Positions 49,884 to 58,931 of a DNA stretch of 64,000 bases are shown one piece after another (positions within the stretch are counted from its first letter, which is position 1; every line of letters starts with the position of its first letter). The notes under the pieces were generated by a model. The model saw nothing but the letters and a program-made list of their open reading frames with translations. It did not search any database and was not told where the DNA came from. A program made the position numbers and the translations under genes. The stretch covers positions 62,001-126,000 of the forward strand of contig CABIXM010000003.1 of NCBI GenBank assembly GCA_902362725.1, written 5' to 3'. The DNA comes from Clostridiaceae bacterium (GTDB lineage: Bacteria; Bacillota; Clostridia; Lachnospirales; Lachnospiraceae).

Positions 49884-52540
49884 GTGAAAAAATACTGCTG
49901 GTGGACGGCCACAGCATCATCAACCGCGCCTTTTACGGCGTCACAGACCTGACCAATTCGGAAGGGCTGCATACCAATGCCATTTACGGATTTTTGAATA
50001 CTTTATTTAAAGTGCTGGAGGAGGAAAAGCCCGATTATCTGACGGTGGCTTTCGATGTGAAAGCGCCTACTTTCCGGCACCAGATGTACGACGCCTACAA
50101 AGGGACAAGAAAGCCCATGCCCGCGGAGCTTCATGAGCAGGTGCCGGTGCTGAAGGATGTGCTGCACGCCATGGGCATCGAGACCATGGAAAAGGCGGGA
50201 CTGGAGGCAGACGATCTGCTGGGAACCGTGGCCAGACGGAGCGAGGCGCGGGGCATGGAAGTGACCGTGCTGTCCGGTGACCGGGATCTCTTGCAGTTGG
50301 CCACCGAACACATCCGCATTCGTCTGCCGAAGACAAAGGGCGGCGTGACCGAGACAGAGAATTATAATACCCAGGACGTCATCGACAAGTATCAGGTGGC
50401 TCCGCTTCAGATTATCGAGCTGAAAGCCCTGATGGGCGATTCTGCTGACAATATCCCGGGCGTTCCGGGCATCGGCGAGAAGACGGCCACGAACCTGATT
50501 GTCCAGTATGGCAATATCGAAAATGCCTACGCCCATGTGGAGGAGATCAAGCCAAACCGGGCGAAGAATGCCCTCCAGGAGCATTATGACATGGCTGTCA
50601 TGAGCAAGGCCCTGGCCACCATCAATACCGACTGTGATTACGATTACGACTGGGACAAGGCGAAGCTTGGCAATATCTACACCGAGGCGGCCTACGCCCT
50701 GATCAAACGATTGGAATTTAAGAACATGCTGTCCCGTTTCCGGGTGGATGCCCCGGCCAATGAGAAAATCGAGAAAATCTTTCAGATGGTAGAGGATTTC
50801 GGCGAGGCGGATCAGGTGCTGACTAAAGCGGCAGCGGTGCCCCGTCTGGCCTTTGCGGTGCATCAGGAGGAGGGCCAGGTGCTGGCTCTTTCCCTGACTC
50901 TGTCGGAGAAGGAGACCTATGTAATTCCGGTGGAGGGATTTGTGACCGCGGACTGGCTGCTGGGCCGTCTGGGCGAGGCCTTTGCCCATGTACCGGAGAT
51001 CACAACCCTGAAATTAAAAGAAGCGTTAAAATGTCTGTCGGCGCACGGAGTGACCATCGAAAAAGAGCGGCAAGGCGCGTTTCTGGACGCGGAAATTGCG
51101 GCCTATCTGCTGAATCCGCTGAAGGACAGCTACACCTGCGAAGAACTGGCAAAGGAATACGTGAGTCTTACGATTCCGTCCCGGGTGGAGCTTTTTGGTA
51201 AGGATAAACTAACTAAAGCGTTGGAAGAAAAGGCAGAAGCCTTCCGCATCTATGGCGGTTACGCTTCTTATATCTTATATCAGTCTATGCCGACACTGCT
51301 TGCGGAGCTTCATGAGACCGGCATGGAGGACTTGTACCGGGAAATGGAACTACCGTTGGTATTCACCCTCTTTGGCATGGAGCAGGAGGGCATCCGGGTG
51401 GATGCGCAGGCCCTGAAGACCTACGGCGAGGAGCTGGCTGTCCGGATCGGCGAGCTGGAGACAAAGATCTATGAGGAGGCCGGAGAGACCTTCAACATCA
51501 ACTCGCCCAAGCAGCTGGGTGTCATTTTATTTGACAAAATGGGCCTGAAGGGCGGCAAGAAGACCAAGACCGGCTATTCCACCTCAGCGGAGGTGCTGGA
51601 GAAGCTGGCGCCGGAGTGCCCGCTGGTGGCGGATATTTTGGAATACCGACAGCTTGCAAAGCTTAAATCTACCTATGCGGACGGTCTGGCAGCCTATATT
51701 GAACCGGATGGGCGGATTCACACCACCTTCCAGCAGACCATCACGGCCACGGGCCGCTTAAGCAGCGTGGAGCCGAACCTGCAGAATATCCCGATCCGCA
51801 TGGAGCTTGGGCGGCAGATTCGAAAGGTCTTTATCCCGAGAGAAGGCTGCGTGCTGGTGGACGCGGACTATTCCCAGATTGAGCTCCGTGTGTTGGCCCA
51901 TATGTCCGGAGATGCGAACCTGATTCACGCTTACCGGGGGGCTCAGGACATTCACCGGCTCACTGCTTCCCAGGTGTTCCATATTCCCTTTGACGAGGTG
52001 ACGGATCTCCAGAGAAGAAACGCGAAGGCAGTCAATTTTGGTATTGTATACGGTATCAGCTCTTTCGGCCTGTCCCAGGATTTAAGTATCTCCCGGAAAG
52101 AGGCCCAGGAGTATATTCAGAAATATTTTGAGACTTATCCGAAGATTAAGGAGTTCCTGGATTCCTGCGTGGAGGAAGCAAAGGAAAAGGGCTACGCCCG
52201 GACGATGTTCGGCCGTAGACGTCCCATGCCGGAGCTGAAGTCCTCGAATTTCATGCAGCGCTCTTTTGGCGAGCGTGTGGCCATGAACGCGCCGATTCAG
52301 GGAACTGCGGCTGATATCATCAAGATCGCCATGAACCGCGTGGATCGGCGGCTGAAAGCGGAGGGCCTGAAGTCCCGGCTGCTTCTGCAGGTTCACGACG
52401 AGCTTTTGATCGAGGCCTATACGGAGGAACTGGACAAGGTGGAACAGATCCTGTCCGAAGAAATGCAGGGAGCTGCGGAGCTGGCCGTTCCGCTGGAGAT
52501 TGATATGAAGCAGGGCAAAAACTGGTACGAGGCGCACTAG
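49880..52540 (+). CDS. polA: DNA polymerase I
   Basis: An 886-residue family A polymerase. The N-terminal 5' nuclease domain has LLVDGHSIINRAFYG, AGLEADDLLGTVAR and the helix-hairpin-helix PGVPGIGEKTA. The central 3'-5' exonuclease-like domain lacks the Asp-x-Glu catalytic pair (FAVHQEEGQ stands at the exo I position) and is probably inactive, as in Bacillus and Taq. The C-terminal polymerase has motif A DADYSQIELRVLAH, motif B RRNAKAVNFGIVYG and motif C QVHDELLIE. It fills gaps and removes primers. Overlaps the zf-HC2 gene by 4 bp and is 1 bp from coaE. Confidence 0.96.
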   Translation: MSEKILLVDGHSIINRAFYGVTDLTNSEGLHTNAIYGFLNTLFKVLEEEKPDYLTVAFDVKAPTFRHQMYDAYKGTRKPMPAELHEQVPVLKDVLHAMGIETMEKAGLEADDLLGTVARRSEARGMEVTVLSGDRDLLQLATEHIRIRLPKTKGGVTETENYNTQDVIDKYQVAPLQIIELKALMGDSADNIPGVPGIGEKTATNLIVQYGNIENAYAHVEEIKPNRAKNALQEHYDMAVMSKALATINTDCDYDYDWDKAKLGNIYTEAAYALIKRLEFKNMLSRFRVDAPANEKIEKIFQMVEDFGEADQVLTKAAAVPRLAFAVHQEEGQVLALSLTLSEKETYVIPVEGFVTADWLLGRLGEAFAHVPEITTLKLKEALKCLSAHGVTIEKERQGAFLDAEIAAYLLNPLKDSYTCEELAKEYVSLTIPSRVELFGKDKLTKALEEKAEAFRIYGGYASYILYQSMPTLLAELHETGMEDLYREMELPLVFTLFGMEQEGIRVDAQALKTYGEELAVRIGELETKIYEEAGETFNINSPKQLGVILFDKMGLKGGKKTKTGYSTSAEVLEKLAPECPLVADILEYRQLAKLKSTYADGLAAYIEPDGRIHTTFQQTITATGRLSSVEPNLQNIPIRMELGRQIRKVFIPREGCVLVDADYSQIELRVLAHMSGDANLIHAYRGAQDIHRLTASQVFHIPFDEVTDLQRRNAKAVNFGIVYGISSFGLSQDLSISRKEAQEYIQKYFETYPKIKEFLDSCVEEAKEKGYARTMFGRRRPMPELKSSNFMQRSFGERVAMNAPIQGTAADIIKIAMNRVDRRLKAEGLKSRLLLQVHDELLIEAYTEELDKVEQILSEEMQGAAELAVPLEIDMKQGKNWYEAH

Positions 52541-52541
52541 G

Positions 52542-53150
52542 ATGAGAGTAATCGGGATTACAGGCGGCGTGGGAGCCGGAAAAAGCGCGATTTTAAAATA
52601 TCTGACCGGGATGCCGGAAGTCCGGGTAGTGGAGGCCGACGAGGTCGGCCACCTTCTGATGGAGCCGGGCATGGAATGCTATGGGAAAATCAGATCCCAT
52701 TTCGGGGAAACGGTGATCACTCCGGATGGACAGCTTGACCGGGCGGCCGTGGCGAAAATCGTCTTCGCGGATAAAAAGGAGCTGGATTGGCAGAATGCGC
52801 TGATGCATCCGGCCATCAAAAACTGGATCCGACAGGAGATCGAGAAGGAACGGCAGCAGGGCGAATGTACGCTGTTCGTTGTGGAAGCGGCGCTGCTCAT
52901 CGAGGATCATTACGAAGAATTCTGCGAAGAATTCTGGTACATCTATACGGAGCCGGAGATTCGAAGGGCCCGCCTTAAGGAGAGCAGAGGCTATTCCGAC
53001 GAAAAGATCGACGCCATTTTCCGGAAGCAGTGTTCGGACGCAGAGTTCCGGGCCCACTGCGCGGAAGTAATCGATAATAACAGCACGAAAGAGGCTGTAT
53101 ATGAGCAGGTGGATACACTACTGGAAAAACTTGGGATTCGGACGAGATAG
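52542..53150 (+). CDS. coaE: Dephospho-CoA kinase
   Basis: A 202-residue CoaE, full length. It has the P-loop GITGGVGAGKS at the N-terminus, EADEVGHLLMEPG, and the lid region with RARLKESRGYSDEKIDAIF and a late VIDNNST. It adds the 3'-phosphate to dephospho-CoA, the last step of CoA synthesis. The polA-coaE order is common in Firmicutes. Confidence 0.94.
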   Translation: MRVIGITGGVGAGKSAILKYLTGMPEVRVVEADEVGHLLMEPGMECYGKIRSHFGETVITPDGQLDRAAVAKIVFADKKELDWQNALMHPAIKNWIRQEIEKERQQGECTLFVVEAALLIEDHYEEFCEEFWYIYTEPEIRRARLKESRGYSDEKIDAIFRKQCSDAEFRAHCAEVIDNNSTKEAVYEQVDTLLEKLGIRTR

Positions 53151-53234
53151 CAGAACCCCGGGACGCCCCGGTAATCGTACGCCTTTATCCTGACAGAAAA
53201 ACAATACATGACAGAGAAGGAGTAAAAAAGTAAC

Positions 53235-54032
53235 ATGAGATTATGCAGCATCGCCAGCGGCAGCAGTGGCAACTGTATTTACATAGGTTCGGAAGAACAT
53301 CACATCCTGATTGACGCAGGCATCAGCGGAAAGCGGGTGGAGGCGGGCTTGAACAGCCTGGAGCTTACCGGAAAGGATCTGGACGGTATTCTCCTGACTC
53401 ACGAACATTCGGATCACATTAAAGGTCTGGGCGTCCTGTCCCGCAAATACGGAGTTCCCATCTACACCACGCCGGGCACCGCGGAGGCCGTGAAGGACAT
53501 GACAAACCTGGGCAAGATCGATGGAAGCCTGTTCCACGAGATTCACGCGGACGAGGATTTTACTCTGGGGGATCTGACCATTTCCCCGTTCCGTATCTCC
53601 CATGACGCGGCGGAGCCGGTGGCCTACCGGGTAGCCTGCGGGGACAAAAAGATGGCGGTGGCCACGGATCTTGGTGTTTATACCGATTATACTATTGACC
53701 ATTTGAAGGATCTTGATGTACTATTACTGGAGGCGAACCATGATATTCATATGCTCCAGGTGGGGGCCTATCCCTATTACCTGAAGCAGCGCATCTCCGG
53801 CGACCTGGGGCACCTGTCCAACGAATCCGCCGGAAAGCTCCTGGGCCAGGTACTTCATGACGACATGAAGGCCGTATTTCTGGGACATCTCAGCAAGGAA
53901 AACAATTACGCAGAGCTGGCCTATGAGACGGTGAAGCTGGAGCTGATGCTGAATGAAAGCCCATATAAACCGGGCGATTTTCCCATGTGGGTGGCGAGCC
54001 GGGACGAGCAGTCAGAATGTGTGGCAATATAG
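53235..54032 (+). CDS. YycJ/WalJ-type metallo-beta-lactamase-fold hydrolase
   Basis: A 265-residue MBL-fold protein. It has the start LCSIASGSSGNCIYIG and the metal motif LLTHEHSDHIKGLG (HxHxDH), then SHDAAEPVAYRV, ATDLGVYTDY and the late FLGHLSKENN. The length and motifs match YycJ/WalJ, thought to act in DNA processing or cell-wall signalling. No walRK genes are present here. Its stop codon overlaps the left end of the dispersed element copy B. Confidence 0.88.
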   Translation: MRLCSIASGSSGNCIYIGSEEHHILIDAGISGKRVEAGLNSLELTGKDLDGILLTHEHSDHIKGLGVLSRKYGVPIYTTPGTAEAVKDMTNLGKIDGSLFHEIHADEDFTLGDLTISPFRISHDAAEPVAYRVACGDKKMAVATDLGVYTDYTIDHLKDLDVLLLEANHDIHMLQVGAYPYYLKQRISGDLGHLSNESAGKLLGQVLHDDMKAVFLGHLSKENNYAELAYETVKLELMLNESPYKPGDFPMWVASRDEQSECVAI

Positions 54033-54155
54033 TTCATCACAGCCTGAAGCACTTGCGGCTGTTGTGTGTAAGAAAGTGATTCAGGGGTGCAAAATTACCA
54101 CCGGTGAAGCCTATTTTCATGGATTTTGCATCTTAACTGTGAAAGAACGGAACAG
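54032..54155 (+). repeat. Dispersed three-way-junction element, copy B
   Basis: 124 nt, homologous to 33606-33735. Predicted stems: P1 GTTC (54032-54035) plus TCACAG (54037-54042) with CTGTGA (54137-54142) plus GAAC (54145-54148); P2 CCTGAA/CACTT (54043-54054) with AAGTG/TTCAGG (54074-54085); P3 GTGCAAAAT (54087-54095) with ATTTTGCAT (54123-54131). The outer P1 differs from copy A in sequence, but pairing is retained. It fills the gap before the ACT-domain gene and ends at its ribosome site. Confidence 0.8.
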
Positions 54156-54172
54156 TGAAGGAGGATGTTATT

Positions 54173-54442
54173 ATGAAAAGAAGTATTATCACCGTAGTCG
54201 GCAAGGATACCGTCGGCATTATCGCAAAAGTATGTACCTATCTGGCGGAGAACGGGGTAAATATCCTGGATATTTCCCAGACCATCGTACAGGGCTATTT
54301 CAACATGATGATGATTGTGGATACCGGAAAGGTGGAATCCTTTGAGAAGCTGACCAGTGAGCTTGCCGCTCTCGGCGAAGAAATCGGTGTGGTCATCAAG
54401 TGCCAGCAGGAAGAAATCTTCGACAAAATGCACCGCATTTAA
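54173..54442 (+). CDS. ACT domain-containing protein (UPF0237 type)
   Basis: An 89-residue single ACT domain (SIITVVGKDTVGIIAKVCTYL, NGVNILDISQTIVQGYFNMM; split here). Such stand-alone ACT proteins are always next to a PFL/DUF711 gene, as here (22 bp), and may sense a small metabolite such as an amino acid. ATG 54173 is 8 bp after AAGGAGG (54158-54164). Its leader contains the dispersed element. Confidence 0.92.
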   Translation: MKRSIITVVGKDTVGIIAKVCTYLAENGVNILDISQTIVQGYFNMMMIVDTGKVESFEKLTSELAALGEEIGVVIKCQQEEIFDKMHRI

Positions 54443-54463
54443 CCGGGAAAGGAGCCGCTTTTC

Positions 54464-55828
54464 ATGATTAACTTATACGAAGTAAAAGAGACCAACCAGA
54501 TGATCGAGCAGGACAATCTGGATGTGCGTACCATCACCTTAGGCATCAGCCTGATGGACTGCATCGACTCCGACCTCGACCGCCTGAATCAGAAAGTTTA
54601 TGATAAAATCACAACGGTAGCCAAGGATCTGGTAAAGGTTGGAAAAGAAATCGAATGCGATTATGGCATTCCCATTGTAAATAAGCGAATTTCCGTGACG
54701 CCCATCGCTATCATCGGCGAGGCGGCCTGCAAGAAGCCGGAGGACTATGTGACTCTGGCGGTGACTCTCGATAAGGCGGCCAAAGAGGTGGGCGTGAACT
54801 TCATCGGCGGCTACTCCGCACTGGTGTCTAAGGGCATGACCAGGGGCGAGGAGAACCTGATTCGTTCCATCCCGGAGGCCCTGGCGAAGACCGAGCGCGT
54901 CTGCAGTTCCATCAATGTGGGCTCCACAAAGACCGGCCTGAATATGGACGCGGTACGCCTGATGGGTGAAATGGTGGTACAGACTGCGGAATACACCAAG
55001 GAGCAGGATTCCCTCGGCTGTGCGAAGCTGGTAGTGTTCTGTAACGCGCCGGATGACAACCCGTTTATGGCGGGTGCGTTCCACGGCGTAACCGAGGCCG
55101 ACGCCATCATCAACGTGGGCGTCAGCGGCCCGGGTGTCGTAAAACATGCATTGAGTAAAGTACGTGGCGAAAGCTTCGAGGTGCTCTGTGAGACGATTAA
55201 GAAGACTGCGTTTAAGGTAACCCGTGTGGGCCAGCTGGTAGCTCAGGAGGCTTCCAGACGTCTGGGTATTCCCTTTGGCATCATCGACCTTTCCCTGGCT
55301 CCGACGCCGGCCATCGGTGACAGTGTGGCGGAGATCCTGGAGGAGATCGGTCTGGAGCGCTGTGGCGCGCCGGGAACCACGGCGGCCCTGGCCCTGTTAA
55401 ATGATCAAGTTAAGAAGGGCGGCGTCATGGCGTCCTCCTATGTGGGCGGCTTAAGCGGAGCTTTCATTCCGGTCAGCGAGGATCAGGGCATGATCGATGC
55501 GGTGACGGCGGGTGCGCTGACCATCGAGAAGCTGGAGGCTATGACCTGTGTCTGCTCCGTAGGCCTCGACATGATCGCCATTCCGGGCGATACAAAGGCC
55601 AGCACCATCTCCGGCATCATTGCCGACGAGATGGCCATCGGCATGATCAATCAGAAGACCACGGCAGTCCGTCTGATTCCTGTCATTGGCAAGGGTGTAG
55701 GCGAGACGGTAGAATTTGGCGGTCTCTTAGGCTATGCGCCGATTATGCCGGTGAACCAGTTCTCCTGCGAGGCTTTCGTGAGCCGTAAGGGACGGATTCC
55801 GGCGCCGATTCATTCGTTTAAGAACTAA
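54464..55828 (+). CDS. PFL family protein (DUF711, UPF0210)
   Basis: A 454-residue protein of the DUF711/UPF0210 family, named 'PFL family' for fold similarity to pyruvate formate-lyase. Conserved parts include [41 protein letters not shown] and the late [18 protein letters not shown] do not see the Cys-Cys and glycyl-radical motifs of active PFL, and no activating enzyme is nearby; function unknown. Closed by a terminator at 55845. Confidence 0.93.
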   Translation: MINLYEVKETNQMIEQDNLDVRTITLGISLMDCIDSDLDRLNQKVYDKITTVAKDLVKVGKEIECDYGIPIVNKRISVTPIAIIGEAACKKPEDYVTLAVTLDKAAKEVGVNFIGGYSALVSKGMTRGEENLIRSIPEALAKTERVCSSINVGSTKTGLNMDAVRLMGEMVVQTAEYTKEQDSLGCAKLVVFCNAPDDNPFMAGAFHGVTEADAIINVGVSGPGVVKHALSKVRGESFEVLCETIKKTAFKVTRVGQLVAQEASRRLGIPFGIIDLSLAPTPAIGDSVAEILEEIGLERCGAPGTTAALALLNDQVKKGGVMASSYVGGLSGAFIPVSEDQGMIDAVTAGALTIEKLEAMTCVCSVGLDMIAIPGDTKASTISGIIADEMAIGMINQKTTAVRLIPVIGKGVGETVEFGGLLGYAPIMPVNQFSCEAFVSRKGRIPAPIHSFKN

Positions 55829-55844
55829 GGAAAAGAAAAAGGAT

Positions 55845-55877
55845 ACGGCGCAGAGTTTAGGTTCTGCGCCGTGTTTT
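55845..55877 (+). terminator. Terminator of the ACT-PFL operon
   Basis: ACGGCGCAGA (55845-55854) and TCTGCGCCGT (55863-55872) form a perfect 10-bp GC-rich stem followed by GTTTTG. Confidence 0.85.
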
Positions 55878-55909
55878 GTCCGGAAGGGCAGAATAAAAGG
55901 AGCGTATGG

Positions 55910-56536
55910 ATGAAAAAATATAAACATCTGGTATTTGATATTGACGGAACCATGATAGATTCCCTCCCGGTACATATGGTATCGCTCATAAAGACCCTGC
56001 GGGAGATAACGGGAAGGGAATATACCGAGGAGGAGCTGAAATTTACCTTTGGTATCCCGGGCGACGCAACGATGCGGCAGCTGGGTATTTCGGATCCGGA
56101 TGCGGCGGTGGAGCGCTGGCTTGACAATCTGGTGGAAGCAGGCAGCAAGGATATCCCGCTGTTTCCGGGAATCCGGGAGCTTTTGGAAAAGCTACAGGAA
56201 AAAGGCGTTCATCTGGGAATTGTGACATCAAAAATGCGAAGTGAGTATATTGCCCAGTTTACGGCCAATGGACTGCTTCCATTTTTTGACAATGTGGTAA
56301 CAGCCGACGATACGCCCAAGGGCAAGCCGGATCCGGCGCCTATGTTCGCTTACATGAAAATGACCGGAGCTGCACCGGAGGAGATTCTGTTCTTCGGGGA
56401 TACGGTTTACGATATGGATTGCGCCCGGGGCGCGGGAGTCGATCACGCGCTGGTGCTCTGGGGCTGTCTCTGCCCGGATGAGATCGAGGCTACCTACAAG
56501 ATGGAAAAGGTAGAGGACATTCTGGATTTTGTATAG
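55910..56536 (+). CDS. HAD phosphatase, PpaX/Gph-like
   Basis: A 208-residue HAD protein with motif I VFDIDGTMIDS, a helical cap, motif II IVTSKMRSEY, KGKPDPAPMF and motif IV FFGDTVYDMDCA. Substrate unknown (pyrophosphate or phosphoglycolate are possible). AAGGAG at 55898-55903 is 6 bp before ATG 55910; an earlier in-frame codon at 55871 lies inside the terminator. It precedes tmcAL by 21 bp. Confidence 0.88.
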   Translation: MKKYKHLVFDIDGTMIDSLPVHMVSLIKTLREITGREYTEEELKFTFGIPGDATMRQLGISDPDAAVERWLDNLVEAGSKDIPLFPGIRELLEKLQEKGVHLGIVTSKMRSEYIAQFTANGLLPFFDNVVTADDTPKGKPDPAPMFAYMKMTGAAPEEILFFGDTVYDMDCARGAGVDHALVLWGCLCPDEIEATYKMEKVEDILDFV

Positions 56537-56557
56537 AGCGAAAAAAGGAGCGGCTTT

Positions 56558-57853
56558 ATGAAAACCGTCGGAATCATTGCGGAGTATAATCCGTTTCACA
56601 AGGGACATGCTTATCAGCTTCGGAAAGCGAAGGAGCTTTCCGGGGCTGATTTTGCTGTCGTGGTCATGAGCGGCGATTTCGTCCAGCGGGGAGGTCCGGC
56701 TCTGACGGACAAATACCTGCGGGCAGAGATGGCTTTGCGCTCTGGTGCGGATCTGGTACTGGAGCTGCCGGCCGTATACGCCACAGGCAGTGCGGAGACT
56801 TTCGCCCGGGGTGCGGTGAGCGTGCTGGAAGCGTTATCTTTTGTGGATGCGCTCTGCTTTGGAAGTGAGGCGGGCGAGCTTTCGGAGCTCCTGCCCTGTG
56901 CCCGGCTTTTTGAGGAGGAGCCGCCCCTTTACCGGGCATGTCTTCAGGGATATCTGAGACAGGGGTTCAGCTTTCCGGCAGCCAGAAGCCGGGCAGCGGA
57001 GGAGTACCGGAACAGCACCGAGCGGATTCTCCCCTGTTCCGCCGACGACGCGGACTGCCGCCGGGCGGCGTCCGTCCTGGATTCTCCAAATAATATCCTG
57101 GGCATAGAATATCTGCGGGCCCTGCTTCATAAGAAAAGCAGGATAGAGCCTTTGACGCTTCGAAGGGAAGCGGCCGGATATCATGAGCTGACCCTGGATA
57201 CGGAGATGGCCTCCGCTTCAGCTATCCGGAATGCGGTGGCAGGTGCTGACAGCGTCGATAGGGTATCCCTCGATCCGGTGGTGGCTGCGCAGCTTCCGGA
57301 GGCTTCCACAGAGCTTCTGACAGGGGCGATGCAAAGAGGAGAGACCATTTCCCTGGATGATTTTTCGCCCCAATTGTTCTATCGGCTGCTGAACGCCTCC
57401 CAGGCGGAGCTGGCGGCCATGCAGGACGTGGGAGAGGAGCTGGCGGCCCGGATTTATAAAAAACGCCTGGCTTTTACGACGGCAGAGGAGTTCGCAGATC
57501 GGATCAAGACCCGCCAGGTGACCCATACGCGGGTGACGCGGGCGCTGTGCCATATCTTACTGGGCTTTTCGGAGAAAGGGCTGGAGGAGAAAAAGGCGGC
57601 GGATTATCCGGTGTATCTGCGGGCGCTGGGCTTCCGGAAGAGCGCCGGGGAGTTGCTTTCGGCCATCAAGCGAGAGAGCAATTCGCCCCTCCTGGTGAAG
57701 GCAGCAGACGCGGGAAAGCTTATGAGGGCGGAGCAGCTTACACTGTTTGAACAGGATGTGGCGGCGGCCCATGTCTATGAGTCCGCCGTAGCCCTGAAGA
57801 CCGGGCGTCCGCTGAAGAATGAATATACACGGAGTCCGGTGATTCTGCCGTGA
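56558..57853 (+). CDS. tmcAL: tRNA(Met) cytidine acetate ligase
   Basis: A 431-residue nucleotidyltransferase-fold protein. It has GIIAEYNPFHKGHAYQL with the HxGH ATP motif, VVMSGDFVQRGGPALTDKYLRAEMAL (split here), and PNNILGIEYL. Formerly DUF795/YlbM, it activates acetate with ATP and acetylates C34 of elongator tRNA-Met. AAGGAG ribosome site. Family length and motifs complete. Confidence 0.93.
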   Translation: MKTVGIIAEYNPFHKGHAYQLRKAKELSGADFAVVVMSGDFVQRGGPALTDKYLRAEMALRSGADLVLELPAVYATGSAETFARGAVSVLEALSFVDALCFGSEAGELSELLPCARLFEEEPPLYRACLQGYLRQGFSFPAARSRAAEEYRNSTERILPCSADDADCRRAASVLDSPNNILGIEYLRALLHKKSRIEPLTLRREAAGYHELTLDTEMASASAIRNAVAGADSVDRVSLDPVVAAQLPEASTELLTGAMQRGETISLDDFSPQLFYRLLNASQAELAAMQDVGEELAARIYKKRLAFTTAEEFADRIKTRQVTHTRVTRALCHILLGFSEKGLEEKKAADYPVYLRALGFRKSAGELLSAIKRESNSPLLVKAADAGKLMRAEQLTLFEQDVAAAHVYESAVALKTGRPLKNEYTRSPVILP

Positions 57854-57948
57854 CGGAGACAGAGACCCGTCTGGCTGCGTCAGAAAGCCGGACATAAGAA
57901 CTGTGGATAAAGGTGACTACAGAAAGAACAGGGGGGACTGCTTGGAGA

Positions 57949-58881
57949 ATGCAGCGTTGTATAGAAAAAACAGTATCAGCAGAATATGACGGTTCTACCT
58001 TGCAGCATTTCCTGCGGGAAGGCATGGGGCTCACCAGGAAGGAAATCAGCCGGGCTAAATTTCTGCCGGATGGCATCTGTGTGGACGGAGAGCGGAAAAA
58101 GGTGACGACCCGGGTTCAGGCCGGCCGGCTGGTAAAAGTGCGGACGGAAAGGGAAGATGCAGTAAGCGCCCACCTGGAAGCTTCGGACGTAGCGCTGGAA
58201 ATTCTGTACGAGGATGCGGATGTGCTGGTGGTCAATAAGCCAGCGGGAATCTCGGTGCATCCCTCTGGCAGGCAGACCTTCCTGGCAGACACGCTGGCGA
58301 ACCGCTTGGTGTCTTATCTGCGAAAAAAAGGCGAGGAAGGAGTTATACGTATCGTGGGCCGCCTGGACCGGGATACCTCCGGCGTGGTGCTGGCGGCGAA
58401 GAACCGGACAGCGGCGGCGAGACTCATGCGGCAGCGGGAGGAGGGAAAACTCCGTAAGACCTATTTGGCGCTGACCGATGGCATTCCGAAGCCGGAGCGG
58501 GGCAGCATCTGCAAATCGCTCCGACCGAATCCGGCGGATAAGACCCGGATGCAGGTGTGCCCGTCAGGGGATGCGCAGGGAAAGTACGCGAAGACCTGTT
58601 ACGAGGCTGTAAAAAAATGGGAATCTGAAAATACTGCCTTTGTAAAGCTGCAGCTGGAGACGGGCCGTACTCATCAGATCCGGGTGCATATGCAAAGCAT
58701 CGGCTGCCCGCTTAAGGGAGATCCGCTGTACGGGAAAGCGGACAGCGGCCACGGGATAACCCGAACGGCTCTCCACGCCGCCATGCTGGATTTCTGCCAG
58801 CCCTTCACCGGGGAGCCCCTTCACATGGAAGCGGCGCTCCCGAAAGACATTGCCAGATTCATGGCGGATGTGTTAGAATAG
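57949..58881 (+). CDS. RluA-family pseudouridine synthase
   Basis: A 310-residue synthase. It has an N-terminal S4-like part (LQHFLREGMGLTRKEISRAKF), VNKPAGISVHPSG, the catalytic Asp in GRLDRDTSGVVLAAKN, and LETGRTHQIRVHMQSIG (shortened). It modifies an rRNA or tRNA uridine; target unknown. ATG 57949 is preferred: GGGGGGA lies 11-12 bp upstream. The in-frame GTG at 57913 has only AAAGG right next to it, so the start is uncertain. Paralogue of the enzyme at 48291. Confidence 0.88.
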   Translation: MQRCIEKTVSAEYDGSTLQHFLREGMGLTRKEISRAKFLPDGICVDGERKKVTTRVQAGRLVKVRTEREDAVSAHLEASDVALEILYEDADVLVVNKPAGISVHPSGRQTFLADTLANRLVSYLRKKGEEGVIRIVGRLDRDTSGVVLAAKNRTAAARLMRQREEGKLRKTYLALTDGIPKPERGSICKSLRPNPADKTRMQVCPSGDAQGKYAKTCYEAVKKWESENTAFVKLQLETGRTHQIRVHMQSIGCPLKGDPLYGKADSGHGITRTALHAAMLDFCQPFTGEPLHMEAALPKDIARFMADVLE

Positions 58882-58931
58882 CCATAGTCTTCCGGTCTGC
58901 CCGGAGGGCATTACATAGAAAGTGAGAACTT

